Part shown: positions 21,599 through 32,410 of the stretch, piece after piece
How positions within the stretch are numbered: the first letter of the stretch is position 1
Layout: the number at the start of each line of letters is the position of its first letter
Assembly: GCF_001758425.2 (NCBI RefSeq)
Contig: NZ_MDSS02000012.1
Coordinates: forward strand, 1-64,000
Reading direction: 5' to 3'
Length of the DNA stretch: 64,000 nucleotides
From: Nesterenkonia sp. PF2B19
GTDB taxonomy: Bacteria; Actinomycetota; Actinomycetes; Actinomycetales; Micrococcaceae
Notes under the pieces: generated by a model
The model's input: only the letters and a program-made list of their open reading frames with translations
Told to the model about the DNA's origin: nothing
Databases searched by the model: none
Translations under genes and position numbers: made by a program

Positions 21599-21943
21599 AT
21601 GGCCACCCTCGGCGACCTCGAGCGTTCAGTCATGAGCCTGCTCTGGGACAGCGCAGAGTCCCTCAGCGCCAATGACGTGCGGGATCGACTGGACGAGGAC
21701 CTGGCGGTCACCACGGTGCTGACGGTCCTCGCGCGCCTGGAGAAGAAGAACATGGTCACCCGGGAGCGCTCCAGCCGTCCGCACCGCTACGCGGCCGCGG
21801 CCAGCCGCGAGGAGCACACGGTGGAGATGCTCAATGAGGTGCTCGGCACCGCCTCCGACCGTGAGGCCGTGCTCGCCCGCTTCATCGGTGGGATCTCCGA
21901 CTCGGAGGCCACCGCTCTGCGTCGGATCCTCAGGTCCTCCTGA
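21599..21943 (+). CDS. blaI: BlaI/MecI/CopY family transcriptional repressor
   Basis: A 114-residue winged-helix repressor (MATLGDLERSVMSLLW, SANDVRDRLDEDLAVTTVLTVLARLEKK) with a short helical dimer domain (REAVLARFIGGISDSEA). The ATG at 21599 has AAGGAG nine bases upstream. It is followed 75 bp later by an M56 peptidase gene, the classical BlaI-BlaR1 pairing in which the membrane peptidase relieves repression. No beta-lactamase gene is nearby, so the inducing signal may differ. Two candidate operators are in the window: one before this gene and one before the ABC-ctaA operon. Confidence 0.9.
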   Translation: MATLGDLERSVMSLLWDSAESLSANDVRDRLDEDLAVTTVLTVLARLEKKNMVTRERSSRPHRYAAAASREEHTVEMLNEVLGTASDREAVLARFIGGISDSEATALRRILRSS

Positions 21944-22018
21944 ACCGCTCCCCCGCGGAGACCTCCTCGTCGCCGTCGTCGCCCCGGTCCGATGTGGACG
22001 TGCCCGTAGACTGGTGCT

Positions 22019-23046
22019 GTGACCTCGCTGGCCCTCTTCCTCGCCGTGCTGGCGTTCCTGCTGGCCGTACCGATCCCCCGGCTGCTCAGCCGGGCCCGTT
22101 TCCGCGCACGCTCTCCCTGGGCCGCCATGCTCCTGTGGCAGGCGATCGCTCTGGCCGGAGGTCTCGCGCTCATCGGAGCGCCTCTGGTCTACGGGCTGTC
22201 GCCCTTCGGCGGATCGCTCCATGAATCCGTGGCGGAGGTCCTGAAGCTGCTGCGCGCCGCCGACTTCACGGCGCTGGAGGACCTGCATGTGCTCCCCACC
22301 CATGTGTTCGCCCTGTGCCTGGCGGTCATGCTGGGCACCCACCTGCTGCTCACGCTGCTGCGCACCTACGTCAGGGTCCTGGGTTCGCGACGCCGGCACC
22401 GGGATCTCGTGAGGCTGCTGTCCACACCGCTGGACGAGCGCAGAGGCGCCACCACAGCACCGAATGCGACGGCCGTGGATGAGGCCCATGTCATCGAGGC
22501 CGAGGCGCCCTTGGCCTACTGTCTGCCCGGACGCACGCACGCAAGTTCGGTCACGGTGCTCTCCCGCGGGCTGCTCGACCAGCTCTCCGATGCGGAGCTC
22601 GCCGCCGTCGTCGCTCACGAGCAGACTCACCTGCACCAACGGCACCATCTGCTCACCATGGCCTTCGACGCCTGGTACCGGGCGCTGCCCTGGCTGCCCA
22701 CTACCCGCTACGGCCGGGAAGCGGTCCTCGAGCTCACGGAGATGCTCGCCGACGACGGCGCCATGCAGCACCATTCCAGGGACGACCTCCTGCGCTCTCT
22801 GGCCCTGAGCACCCCGGAGATGTCCCTGATCGACGACGCGGACGCGGACGGACCTTCGCGGCCTGCCTGAGCTCGATGCGGCCCAGGCGCGACCGCCGGC
22901 GCCGGCGCCGCGGTGATCACCACGGAGCGGCTCAAGCGCCTGCTCGTGCCCCCGCCGGCGCTTCCACGCACCGCCCAGGCCGCGATCGACGGCCAGCCGC
23001 TGCCGGGCTTCTGACGGTGCCCACCGCCCTGCTGCTGGTGATCTGA
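22019..23046 (+). CDS. M56 family (BlaR1-like) membrane metallopeptidase, disrupted near the C-terminus
   Basis: The GTG start at 22019 follows a TAGACT -10 by six bases, so it may also have its own leaderless promoter. Hydrophobic segments lie near residues 3-18, 28-48 and 90-112. The zinc peptidase motif VAAVVAHEQTHLHQRHHLL (HExxH-like, HEQTH) is at about residue 200, with a downstream Glu in TEMLADDGAM. The first stop is at 22870. Homologues continue, and a matching tail is found here as VITTERLKRLLVPPPALPR and GLLTVPTALLLVI in other frames. Indels near 22853, 22908 and 23011 would restore a protein of about 342 residues ending at 23046. No extracellular penicillin-binding domain is present. 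Confidence 0.8.
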
Positions 23047-23459
23047 TGCACCGCTTCTCGTCTGCTCGACTTCGCTCGGGCACGGTGCTCTACCGGGAGA
23101 GGATGCCGCTGACGGCGATGCCCTGGGTCCTGCTGACCATGGCGGCCGCCCTACTCTACGGCACGTGGAGCGGAGTGGTGGACCGAGCAGAGCCGGTGTG
23201 GGTCGCTCTCGGGTGGGCGGCCCTGACCGCGGGAGCCATCGGGGTCCTGTTCCTGTCCATCTGGGCACTTCCGGTGATCGGCGAGGGCAAGCGGGTCCAG
23301 GTCGACGAGACCGGGGAGATTCCTGAGGCTCTGCTGATCGAGGATCTCCGGGCCGTCCGCCGGGGCAGCCGACGTCCCTGCTGGGCCGTGCAGGCGCCGC
23401 GCACCGACAACCTGCATGAGTCGCTGCGCACCGCCCGGCGCCAGCACAGGGGCTGCTGA
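23046..23459 (+). CDS. small membrane protein of unknown function
   Basis: A 137-residue protein whose ATG overlaps the TGA of the peptidase gene, so it is probably translated with it. Two hydrophobic segments at about residues 24-42 and 51-75 (MPWVLLTMAAALLYGTW and WVALGWAALTAGAIGVLFL) are followed by a basic cytoplasmic tail of about 60 residues. I do not recognise the family. Its position third after blaI suggests that it belongs to the same regulatory unit. An alternative start at 23103 would leave out the first 19 residues. It converges on the SURF1 gene. Confidence 0.65.
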   Translation: MHRFSSARLRSGTVLYRERMPLTAMPWVLLTMAAALLYGTWSGVVDRAEPVWVALGWAALTAGAIGVLFLSIWALPVIGEGKRVQVDETGEIPEALLIEDLRAVRRGSRRPCWAVQAPRTDNLHESLRTARRQHRGC

Positions 23460-23484
23460 GGGGCTGCCGAGGCGCCCGAGCCGG

Positions 23485-24396
23485 TCAGCGCGAGCCCAGC
23501 CGTTCGTCCACCCACGCGTCCTCGACGTCTTCGTCGCTGGCGCGACCGGCCCGCTCCCGACGACGTCGGCGGGCCTCGCGCAGACGCTCCTGACGGGAGA
23601 CCCCTGAGGACGCCGTCCCGGCTGCCCGTTCCTTCCCGTCCTCCTCTTCGGCGATCACGTCGAGATCCCGATTGCGGGCCGTCAGTCGGGCCGCGTATCC
23701 CCAGCCGACGAAGCCGAGCAGCCCGAACGCGTACCACTGCATGGAGTAGGACAGGTGCGGGCCCTCGTCCAGCTCAGGCCGGGCCAGCTGGCGCGGCTGC
23801 TGGTCGGGGGCCGGATCCTCTCCGGCCATGAGCCCGTAGGCGCCGGTCACGAGATCGTAGCCGAGCTGCGTCTCGTACTCGTCGAGGTCGATGGAGGCGA
23901 GCTGGCCGTCCGGGGCGTCCCGGTCGATGTCCGGCTCGCCCGGCTTCAGCCGCGCCGTCACCTCGGCCTCTCCCCGCGGCGGCTCCGGCATATAGGCGGG
24001 CCGAGAGGCATCGGTGCTGTCGGTCGGCAACCAGCCGCGGCTGATCACGACGACGTCGCCGTCGTGGGTGCGGAAGGGCACCACCTGCTCATAGCCGACG
24101 GACCCGCTGTGACCGCGGTTGCGCACCAGCCGGACGTCGTCGGAGAGATATTCGCCGCGCAGGGTGGTCACGGTCCATTCGTCGTCGGCCTCCGGAGACC
24201 GGTACAGTTCGCGCACCTCGGCATAGGGCACTGGGTCCTCGTCATAGTTGGCGACGACCCTGTTGATGTCCTCCATGGCGTGCTCCCGGCGGTCCAGCTG
24301 CCACTGTCCCAGGAACACACAGGCCACAGCGAAGCCCACGCACACGGCCAGCCAGCCCAGCCACGTGGGAGTCAGCAGGAATCGGTACCGGCTCAT
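23485..24396 (-). CDS. SURF1 family cytochrome c oxidase assembly protein
   Basis: 303 residues. Two membrane segments (near residues 13-33 and 215-235) flank a periplasmic domain with the SURF1 features GQWQLDRREHAMEDI, GEYLSDDVRLVRNRG, VVPFRTHDGDVVVISRGWLP and HLSYSMQWYAFGLLGF. SURF1 assists heme a insertion into subunit I of aa3-type oxidases. A charged Arg/Glu-rich C-terminal tail of about 70 residues is extra. Its start overlaps the stop of the small cysteine protein upstream by 4 bp. CtaA, which makes heme a, is encoded at 38-39 kb. Confidence 0.92.
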   Translation of the reverse strand: MSRYRFLLTPTWLGWLAVCVGFAVACVFLGQWQLDRREHAMEDINRVVANYDEDPVPYAEVRELYRSPEADDEWTVTTLRGEYLSDDVRLVRNRGHSGSVGYEQVVPFRTHDGDVVVISRGWLPTDSTDASRPAYMPEPPRGEAEVTARLKPGEPDIDRDAPDGQLASIDLDEYETQLGYDLVTGAYGLMAGEDPAPDQQPRQLARPELDEGPHLSYSMQWYAFGLLGFVGWGYAARLTARNRDLDVIAEEEDGKERAAGTASSGVSRQERLREARRRRRERAGRASDEDVEDAWVDERLGSR

Positions 24397-24656
24397 GTCG
24401 CGGACTCCTCAGTGTCGCCGCCGGTCAGGGGCACCGTGCTGCGCCAGAACAGGCGCTGGGCCAGGAAGTTCTCCAGCCATGCCCGGTGCTCGTCACAGGC
24501 CAGCCAGACCTTCCGTCGCTGCTCGTCGTGGATCTTGGGGTTGTTCCACAGGATCTGCCAGACGGCGGCGGACCGGCACCCCTTGCGGGAGCACTGCGGC
24601 GTCTCCGGACCGGGGGCCTCCCCGGCCTGTCCGCCCAGCGAGCTAAGAACGTCCAT
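24393..24656 (-). CDS. small cysteine-containing protein (often labelled acetone carboxylase)
   Basis: 87 residues from the ATG at 24656, which has AGGAG five bases upstream; the start lies inside the end of the DUF3099 gene. The conserved core PQCSRKGCRSAAVWQILWNN and RKVWLACDEHRAWLENFL carries three Cys and a His that could bind a metal. Homologues beside SURF1 in many actinobacteria are annotated as acetone carboxylase without good reason, as the protein is far too short. It probably helps membrane or oxidase assembly, but this is inference from position only. Confidence 0.75.
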   Translation of the reverse strand: MDVLSSLGGQAGEAPGPETPQCSRKGCRSAAVWQILWNNPKIHDEQRRKVWLACDEHRAWLENFLAQRLFWRSTVPLTGGDTEESAT

Positions 24657-25080
24657 CGTCTCCTGCATCCCGCACGACTTCACCTTCGATGATCTGCACC
24701 TGCCCCTCGGCGCCCCCCTGATGGCCCTCGGCACGGTCAGGGTCCCCTGCCGCGGCCTGATCATCCGCATCTCCTCCGGGGCCCCGGCCGTCCCCCAGCT
24801 GCGCCGAGCCGGCAGGCAGACCACGCATCCCGTCCACCGTCTCGGCATCCCGACTGCGGAAGTACCGGTCCGTGCCCGCATTGGCCACGGTGACCGCGAT
24901 GTAGGGCAGCACGACAGCCAGCGCGAGGAAGACCCAGGTCATCCAGTTCTGCACGACGACGGCCAGCACGAAGCACACGGCACGGATGCCCATGGAGATC
25001 GCGTAGCGCACCATGCGCCCGTGCTGCTCCTCGCTGTGACGCTGGGGAGCATCCGTGATGGACTGGACAGGTTCGTTCAC
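24643..25080 (-). CDS. DUF3099 family membrane protein
   Basis: 145 residues. The family signature QSITDAPQRHSEEQHGRMVRYAISMGIR leads into two membrane segments (residues 30-48 and 50-68), followed by a soluble Gly/Asp-rich tail. The function of this actinobacterial family is unknown. It is the first gene of a leftward group DUF3099-small Cys protein-SURF1, with overlapping ends. It is divergent from fabG, and the 113-bp gap must hold both promoters. Confidence 0.85.
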   Translation of the reverse strand: MNEPVQSITDAPQRHSEEQHGRMVRYAISMGIRAVCFVLAVVVQNWMTWVFLALAVVLPYIAVTVANAGTDRYFRSRDAETVDGMRGLPAGSAQLGDGRGPGGDADDQAAAGDPDRAEGHQGGAEGQVQIIEGEVVRDAGDDGRS

Positions 25081-25148
25081 CGCTCCATTCTAGTGCGCGG
25101 ACCTGGACGCCCACCGGCGATGTGACGAGACGGTCACCGTGTGCCTGA

Positions 25149-25901
<753 letters not shown>

Positions 25902-25957
25902 GCCCCGGTGCTCCGCAGCCGACCCCCGTCACCCAGTACAGAAGGAGACCATTGACC

Positions 25958-26722
25958 ATGACTGAGACCCAGGACCTCGCCGGCACCGGCGCCATCATCA
26001 CCGGCTCGTCCCGCGGCATCGGTGCGGCCACTGCTCAGCTGATCGCAGCCCGCGGAGCGGGTGTGGTGATCAACTACCGGCAGAAGGCCCCCCGCGCGAA
26101 GAAGGTCGTCGCACAGATCGACGAGGCCGGCGGCCGTGCCGTGGCCGTCGGTGCGGACCTCACCGAAGCCGCGGGTGCCAAGAGCCTCGTGGACGCCGCC
26201 GTGGAGAACTTCGGCTCCCTGGACCTGCTGATCCTCAACGCCTCCGGCGGCATGGAGTCAGACCGGGGCGAGGACTACGCCCTGAAGCTCAACCGTGACG
26301 CCCAGGTCCAGATGCTCCGCGCCGCGCTCGACGTCATGCCTCGCGGTGCCCAGGTGGTCTTCGTGACCAGCCACCAGGCGCACTTCATCAATGAGACCGC
26401 CACCATGGACGCCTACGAGCCGGTGGCCCGCTCCAAGCGCGCCGGTGAGGACGCCCTGGTGGCGATGATCCCTGAGCTGGACGAGAAGGGGATCACGCTG
26501 ACCATCGTCTCCGGGGACATGATCGAAGGCACGATCACCGCGACGCTGCTCGAGCGTGCCGAGCCCGGTGCGATCGACGCCCGCCGGGAAGCCGCCGGCA
26601 AGCTGTACTCCGTGGAGGAGTTCGCTGCGGAGATCGCCTCGACGGTGAATCGGGACGGTCTCGCCCAGGGCCACGTGGAGCTCGTCGGAGGCGCGGAGGA
26701 CTTCCTCAGCCGGCAGGGCTGA
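25958..26722 (+). CDS. SDR family oxidoreductase with an atypical active site
   Basis: About 254 residues. Translation could begin at the ATG at 25958 or the TTG at 25952; AAGGAG lies 10 or 4 bases upstream. The NAD(P) loop is TGSSRGIGAA and the NAG region reads LNASGG. The Ser is in VTSHQAH, but the usual YxxxK is replaced by YEPVARSK, with six residues between Tyr and Lys. The enzyme may therefore act differently from FabG or have a changed substrate. It is probably co-transcribed with fabG and ends before a strong terminator. Confidence 0.82.
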   Translation: MTETQDLAGTGAIITGSSRGIGAATAQLIAARGAGVVINYRQKAPRAKKVVAQIDEAGGRAVAVGADLTEAAGAKSLVDAAVENFGSLDLLILNASGGMESDRGEDYALKLNRDAQVQMLRAALDVMPRGAQVVFVTSHQAHFINETATMDAYEPVARSKRAGEDALVAMIPELDEKGITLTIVSGDMIEGTITATLLERAEPGAIDARREAAGKLYSVEEFAAEIASTVNRDGLAQGHVELVGGAEDFLSRQG

Positions 26723-26759
26723 GCCTCCACTGCCCCATACTCCGCACCGGGAGACACAC

Positions 26760-26803
26760 CACAGGGCCGGGAGCGACGATGAGTCGTCGCTCCCGGCCCT
26801 GTG
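26760..26803. terminator. bidirectional terminator hairpin, 20-bp stem
   Basis: Arms 26760-26779 and 26784-26803 are exact reverse complements around a TGAG loop. The hairpin lies between the convergent SDR and ABC-F genes and can stop transcription from both sides. Confidence 0.88.
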
Positions 26804-26818
26804 CTGTGGGGAGCAGGA

Positions 26819-28417
26819 TCAGGCCAGGGTGACCAGGTCCTGGTATTCGGCGGTGTAGAGATCCTCGACGCCGTCGGGCAGCAGCACCACACGCTCCGGA
26901 TCCAGCGCCTCCACCGCACCCTCGTCGTGGGTGACCAGCACGACGGCGCCCTCGTAGGTCCGCAGCGCGGCCAGGATCTCCTCACGGGAGGCGGGATCCA
27001 GGTTGTTCGTGGGCTCGTCGAGCAGCAGCACGTTGGCGCTGGAGGCGACCAGGGTGGCCAGGGCCAGACGGGTCTTCTCACCGCCGGAGAGCACCTCCGC
27101 CGGCTTGTGGACGTCATCGCCGGAGAACAGGAACGAACCCAGGATCTTGCGCTGCTCGGTGTCCGCCAGCTCCGGTGCGGCGGTCTTCATGTTCTCCAAC
27201 ACGGTGCGTTCGGTGTCCAAGGTGTCGTGCTCCTGGGCGTAGTAGCCCAGCTTGAGCCCGTGTCCAGGGATGACAGCCCCGGAGTCTGGCTGGGCGACTC
27301 CGGCGAGCATGCGCAGCAGTGTGGTCTTGCCTGCCCCGTTGTAGCCGAGGATGACCACCCGGGAGCCTCGGTCGATCGCCAGGTCCACACCGGTGAAGAT
27401 CTCCAGGGAGCCATAGGACTTCGAGAGCCCTTCGGCGAACAGCGGCGTCTTGCCGCAGGACGCCGGCTTCGGGAAGCGGATGTTGGCCACCCGGTCCGCC
27501 TGTCGCTCTCCTTCGAGTCCGACCATCATGCGGTCGGCCCGCTTCAACATGTTCTGCGCAGCGACCGCCTTGGTGGCCTTGGCGCGCATCTTCTCCGCCT
27601 GGGAGCGCAGCGCCGTGGCCTTCTTCTCGGCATTCGCGAACTCGCGCTTGCGTCGCGCCTCGTCCTGCTCCCGCTGAACGAGATAGTTCTTCCACCCCAT
27701 GTTGTAGACGTCCACCACACACCGGTTGGCATCCAGGTACAGCACCTTGTTGACGGTGCGCTCCATGAGCTCCACGTCGTGGGAGATCACGATGAATCCG
27801 CCCGAGAAGTGCTGCAGGTAGTCCCGGAGCCAGACGATGGAGTCCTGGTCCAGGTGGTTGGTCGGCTCGTCGAGAAGCAGGGTGTCGGCGTCCGAGAAGA
27901 GGATCCGCGCCAGCTCCACGCGCCGCCGCTGGCCGCCGGAGAGCGTCTTCAACGGCTGGGTGAGGATGCGCTCCGGCAGGTCGAGGTTCGCACAGATGGT
28001 GGCCGCCTCAGACTCTGCGGCGTAGCCGCCGGCTGCCACGAACCGAGCCTCCAGGGTGGAGTAGCGCTTCATGGCCCGGGCCTGGACGGCGTCGTCAGAG
28101 GAGCTCATCTGCTCCTCGGCCTGGCGCATCTTGGCCACGACCTCGTCAAGACCGCGCGCAGAGAGGATGCGGTCGCGGGCGAGCTGCTCCATGTTCTCCA
28201 CTCGGGGGTCCTGGGGCAGGTACCCGATCGACCCGGTGCGCTCGACGTGACCGGCCGCGGGCAGGGCCTGGCCGGCGAGCACCTTGGTCATGGTGGTCTT
28301 CCCCGCGCCGTTGCGCCCCACCAGACCCACCTTGTCACCGGCGTCGATGCGGAAGGACACCTCGTCCATGAGCAGACGGGCGCCGGCTCGCAGCTCGAGG
28401 TTCGATACGCTGATCAC
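26819..28417 (-). CDS. ABC-F family ATPase
   Basis: 532 residues from the GTG at 28417 (GGAAGG upstream), where homologues begin ISVSNLELRAGARLL. There are two ATPase domains with Walker A GRNGAGKTT and GYNGAGKTT, signatures LSGGQRRRVELA and LSGGEKTRLALA, and Walker B LLLDEPTNHLD and LLLDEPTNNLD. They are joined by a basic helical linker (EQDEARRKREFANAEKKA). There is no membrane domain. ABC-F proteins bind the ribosome and act in translation or antibiotic protection; the subtype is not clear here. The open frame extends upstream of 28417 but is not conserved there. Confidence 0.9.
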   Translation of the reverse strand: MISVSNLELRAGARLLMDEVSFRIDAGDKVGLVGRNGAGKTTMTKVLAGQALPAAGHVERTGSIGYLPQDPRVENMEQLARDRILSARGLDEVVAKMRQAEEQMSSSDDAVQARAMKRYSTLEARFVAAGGYAAESEAATICANLDLPERILTQPLKTLSGGQRRRVELARILFSDADTLLLDEPTNHLDQDSIVWLRDYLQHFSGGFIVISHDVELMERTVNKVLYLDANRCVVDVYNMGWKNYLVQREQDEARRKREFANAEKKATALRSQAEKMRAKATKAVAAQNMLKRADRMMVGLEGERQADRVANIRFPKPASCGKTPLFAEGLSKSYGSLEIFTGVDLAIDRGSRVVILGYNGAGKTTLLRMLAGVAQPDSGAVIPGHGLKLGYYAQEHDTLDTERTVLENMKTAAPELADTEQRKILGSFLFSGDDVHKPAEVLSGGEKTRLALATLVASSANVLLLDEPTNNLDPASREEILAALRTYEGAVVLVTHDEGAVEALDPERVVLLPDGVEDLYTAEYQDLVTLA

Positions 28418-28477
28418 AGTTGACAGGCCTTCCTGGGAGAGACGCGGACCGCCGCAGATCGGAGCAGCAGTCGAGAC

Positions 28478-29287
28478 ATGGCTGAGATGACGGACGGAGC
28501 GACGAGGAGCACGCTGAAGGGCGCCGACGCTCCGGCACACCCTGGACAGTCTAACGAGGCTGTCCAATCGGGCTCGCGGGTCCCCGCCTCTGGCCCGCAG
28601 CGCCTGGTCACCGAGGTCGACGCCGTCCACGTCGCCGTGGACCTGCCCGATGGCTCGCGTCGGACGATCCTCCACGAGCTGAGCCTCACCCTGGACGAGC
28701 CGGTGGTCGCGGTCGTCGGGGCCAACGGTTCCGGCAAGTCCACGCTGCTGCGGCTGGTGGCGGGCCTGGTCGCACCCACCGCCGGGGAGATCCGCTTCTC
28801 CCCGGCCGTGCCGCGGTCGGGGTTCATCTTCGCGAACCCGCAGGCGCAGATCATCATGCCGGTGGTGGGCGAGGACATCGAGTTCTCGCTGCGGGAGACG
28901 GTGAAGTCCCGCGCGGAGCGCACCCGCCGGATGCGGGAGATCCTGACACAGCTGGAACTCGGACACCGGGCGGAGTCGAGCGTCTACGAGCTCTCCTCCG
29001 GCGAGCGGCAGAAGGTCGCCCTGGCCGGAGTGCTGGCCACTGAGCCCGAGCTGGTGATCGCCGACGAACCCACCACACTGCTGGATCTGCGCAATGCCGC
29101 AGAGTTCCGCCGCCGCCTGCTCGAGCTGCAGGTGCCCCTGCTGCTGGCCACCCATGATCTGGAGTTCGCGGCCCAGGCGGACCGGGTCCTCGTATTCGAT
29201 CAGGGGCGGCTCGTGGACGACGACGAGCCGGCGGCAGCGATCGCTCGCTACCGCCGACTCGCCCTGCAGGAGCCTGAGGGCCGCTGA
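28478..29287 (+). CDS. ECF-type (BioM/CbiO-like) ABC transporter ATPase, orphan
   Basis: 269 residues. A non-conserved N-terminus of about 45 residues is followed by one ATPase domain: Walker A GANGSGKST, the NPQAQIIMPVVGEDIEF segment typical of energy-coupling-factor ATPases, signature SSGERQKVALAG and Walker B LVIADEPTTLLD. In this class the ATPase works with an EcfT membrane protein and an S-component for a vitamin or metal. Neither is encoded next to it here, so the partners must be elsewhere. It is divergent from the ABC-F gene and converges on sufT. Confidence 0.83.
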   Translation: MAEMTDGATRSTLKGADAPAHPGQSNEAVQSGSRVPASGPQRLVTEVDAVHVAVDLPDGSRRTILHELSLTLDEPVVAVVGANGSGKSTLLRLVAGLVAPTAGEIRFSPAVPRSGFIFANPQAQIIMPVVGEDIEFSLRETVKSRAERTRRMREILTQLELGHRAESSVYELSSGERQKVALAGVLATEPELVIADEPTTLLDLRNAAEFRRRLLELQVPLLLATHDLEFAAQADRVLVFDQGRLVDDDEPAAAIARYRRLALQEPEGR

Positions 29288-29291
29288 AGGC

Positions 29292-29624
29292 TCAGATGTT
29301 GAAGCCGAGGGCCCGCATCTGCTCGCGGCCGTCCTCGGTGATCTTCTCCGGCCCCCACGGCGGCATCCACACCCAGTTGAGCCGCCACTCGTCCACCATG
29401 GTGCCCACGTGCTGGCCGACTTGGTCCTCCAGGACGTCGGTCAGCGGGCAGGCGGCGGTGGTGAGGGTCATGTCGATGACCAGGGCGCCGTCCTCGGCGT
29501 AGTTCAGGCCGTAGAGCAGGCCCAGGTCGACGACGTTGATGCCCAGCTCCGGGTCGATGACCTCTTTGAGGGCCTCTTCGATGTCTTCGAGCGGTGTCCG
29601 CTCGGCGGTCGGGGTCTCACTCAT
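29292..29624 (-). CDS. sufT: SufT-type iron-sulfur assembly factor (DUF59/MIP18)
   Basis: 110 residues from the ATG at 29624 with AAGGAG upstream. The DUF59 core is EALKEVIDPELGINVVDLGL, followed by the conserved Cys in TTAACPLTDVL. Such proteins help deliver Fe-S clusters. It is the last gene of the leftward suf operon, 73 bp after sufU, the same place it takes in Mycobacterium tuberculosis. Confidence 0.9.
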   Translation of the reverse strand: MSETPTAERTPLEDIEEALKEVIDPELGINVVDLGLLYGLNYAEDGALVIDMTLTTAACPLTDVLEDQVGQHVGTMVDEWRLNWVWMPPWGPEKITEDGREQMRALGFNI

Positions 29625-29697
29625 GGTCCGCACTCCTTCCTTCGATGGCGTAACGCCACGGTGTCGCCATGTATGCCCGGCCTGTCCGGCCGGGGTG

Positions 29698-31542
<1,845 letters not shown>

Positions 31543-31570
31543 GGGATCAGTGCCTCTCGAGATGGTCGTC

Positions 31571-32329
31571 TCAGGCGGTGGCCGCGAGGAAGCGGTCGTA
31601 GCCCTTCTCCTCCAGCTCATCAGCGAGCTCCGGCCCACCGTGCTCGGCGACGCGCCCGTCGATGAACACGTGGACGTGGTCGGGCTTGATGTAGTTGAGG
31701 ATGCGGGTGTAGTGCGTGATGAGCATGGTGCCCATGCCGTTGGCCTCATGGGCGCGGTTGACGCCCTCGGAGACCACGCGCAGGGCGTCGATGTCCAGAC
31801 CCGAGTCGGTCTCGTCCAGGACGGCGAACTTCGGCTTGAACAGCTCCAGCTGCAGGATCTCCACGCGCTTCTTCTCACCGCCGGAGAAGCCCTCGTTGAC
31901 GTTGCGGCTGGCGAAGTCGGCGTCGATCTTCAGCTGCTCCATCGCCTCGCGGACCTCCTTGGTCCAGGTGCGGAGCTTCGGCGCCTCGCCGTCCAGGGCG
32001 GTCTTCGCGGTGCGCAGGAAGTTGGTCATGGTCACACCAGGGACCTCCACCGGGTACTGCATGGCCAGGAACAGGCCGGCCTGGGCGCGCTCGTCCACGC
32101 CCATCTCCAGGACGTCCTCGCCGTCGAGGGTGATGGACCCGGAGGTCACCTCGTAGCGGGGGTGCCCGGCGATGGTGGCGGCCAGGGTGGACTTGCCGGA
32201 GCCGTTGGGGCCCATGATGGCGTGGATCTCACCGGAGGTGATGGTCAGGGAGACGCCCTTGAGGATCTCCTTGGTGCCCTGCTCGGTCTCGATGGAGACG
32301 TGGAGGTCCTTGATCTCGAGAGTAGACAT
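31571..32329 (-). CDS. sufC: SufC, ATPase of the SufBCD scaffold
   Basis: 252 residues from the ATG at 32329. It carries Walker A GPNGSGKST, signature SGGEKKRVEILQL, the SufC-specific AVLDETDSGLDIDALR and the H-loop ITHYTRIL. It drives conformational changes of the SufB-SufD pair for cluster assembly in the cytoplasm. It lies 81 bp after sufD and 28 bp before sufS in the same operon. Confidence 0.96.
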   Translation of the reverse strand: MSTLEIKDLHVSIETEQGTKEILKGVSLTITSGEIHAIMGPNGSGKSTLAATIAGHPRYEVTSGSITLDGEDVLEMGVDERAQAGLFLAMQYPVEVPGVTMTNFLRTAKTALDGEAPKLRTWTKEVREAMEQLKIDADFASRNVNEGFSGGEKKRVEILQLELFKPKFAVLDETDSGLDIDALRVVSEGVNRAHEANGMGTMLITHYTRILNYIKPDHVHVFIDGRVAEHGGPELADELEEKGYDRFLAATA

Positions 32330-32410
32330 GTCGTGTCCGTCGTCCTTTGCTGTGTCGTGAAGCGTCAGTGTCAAGCGGGTGGGGCAGTCCGGGCGCGCGC
32401 CCGGCGATGC

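Noticed and set aside
28417-29155. N-terminal extension of the ABC-F ATPase by about 246 codons
   Set aside because: The extension runs antisense to the ECF-type ATPase gene and is not related to any ABC-F protein; the family start fits the GTG at 28417.
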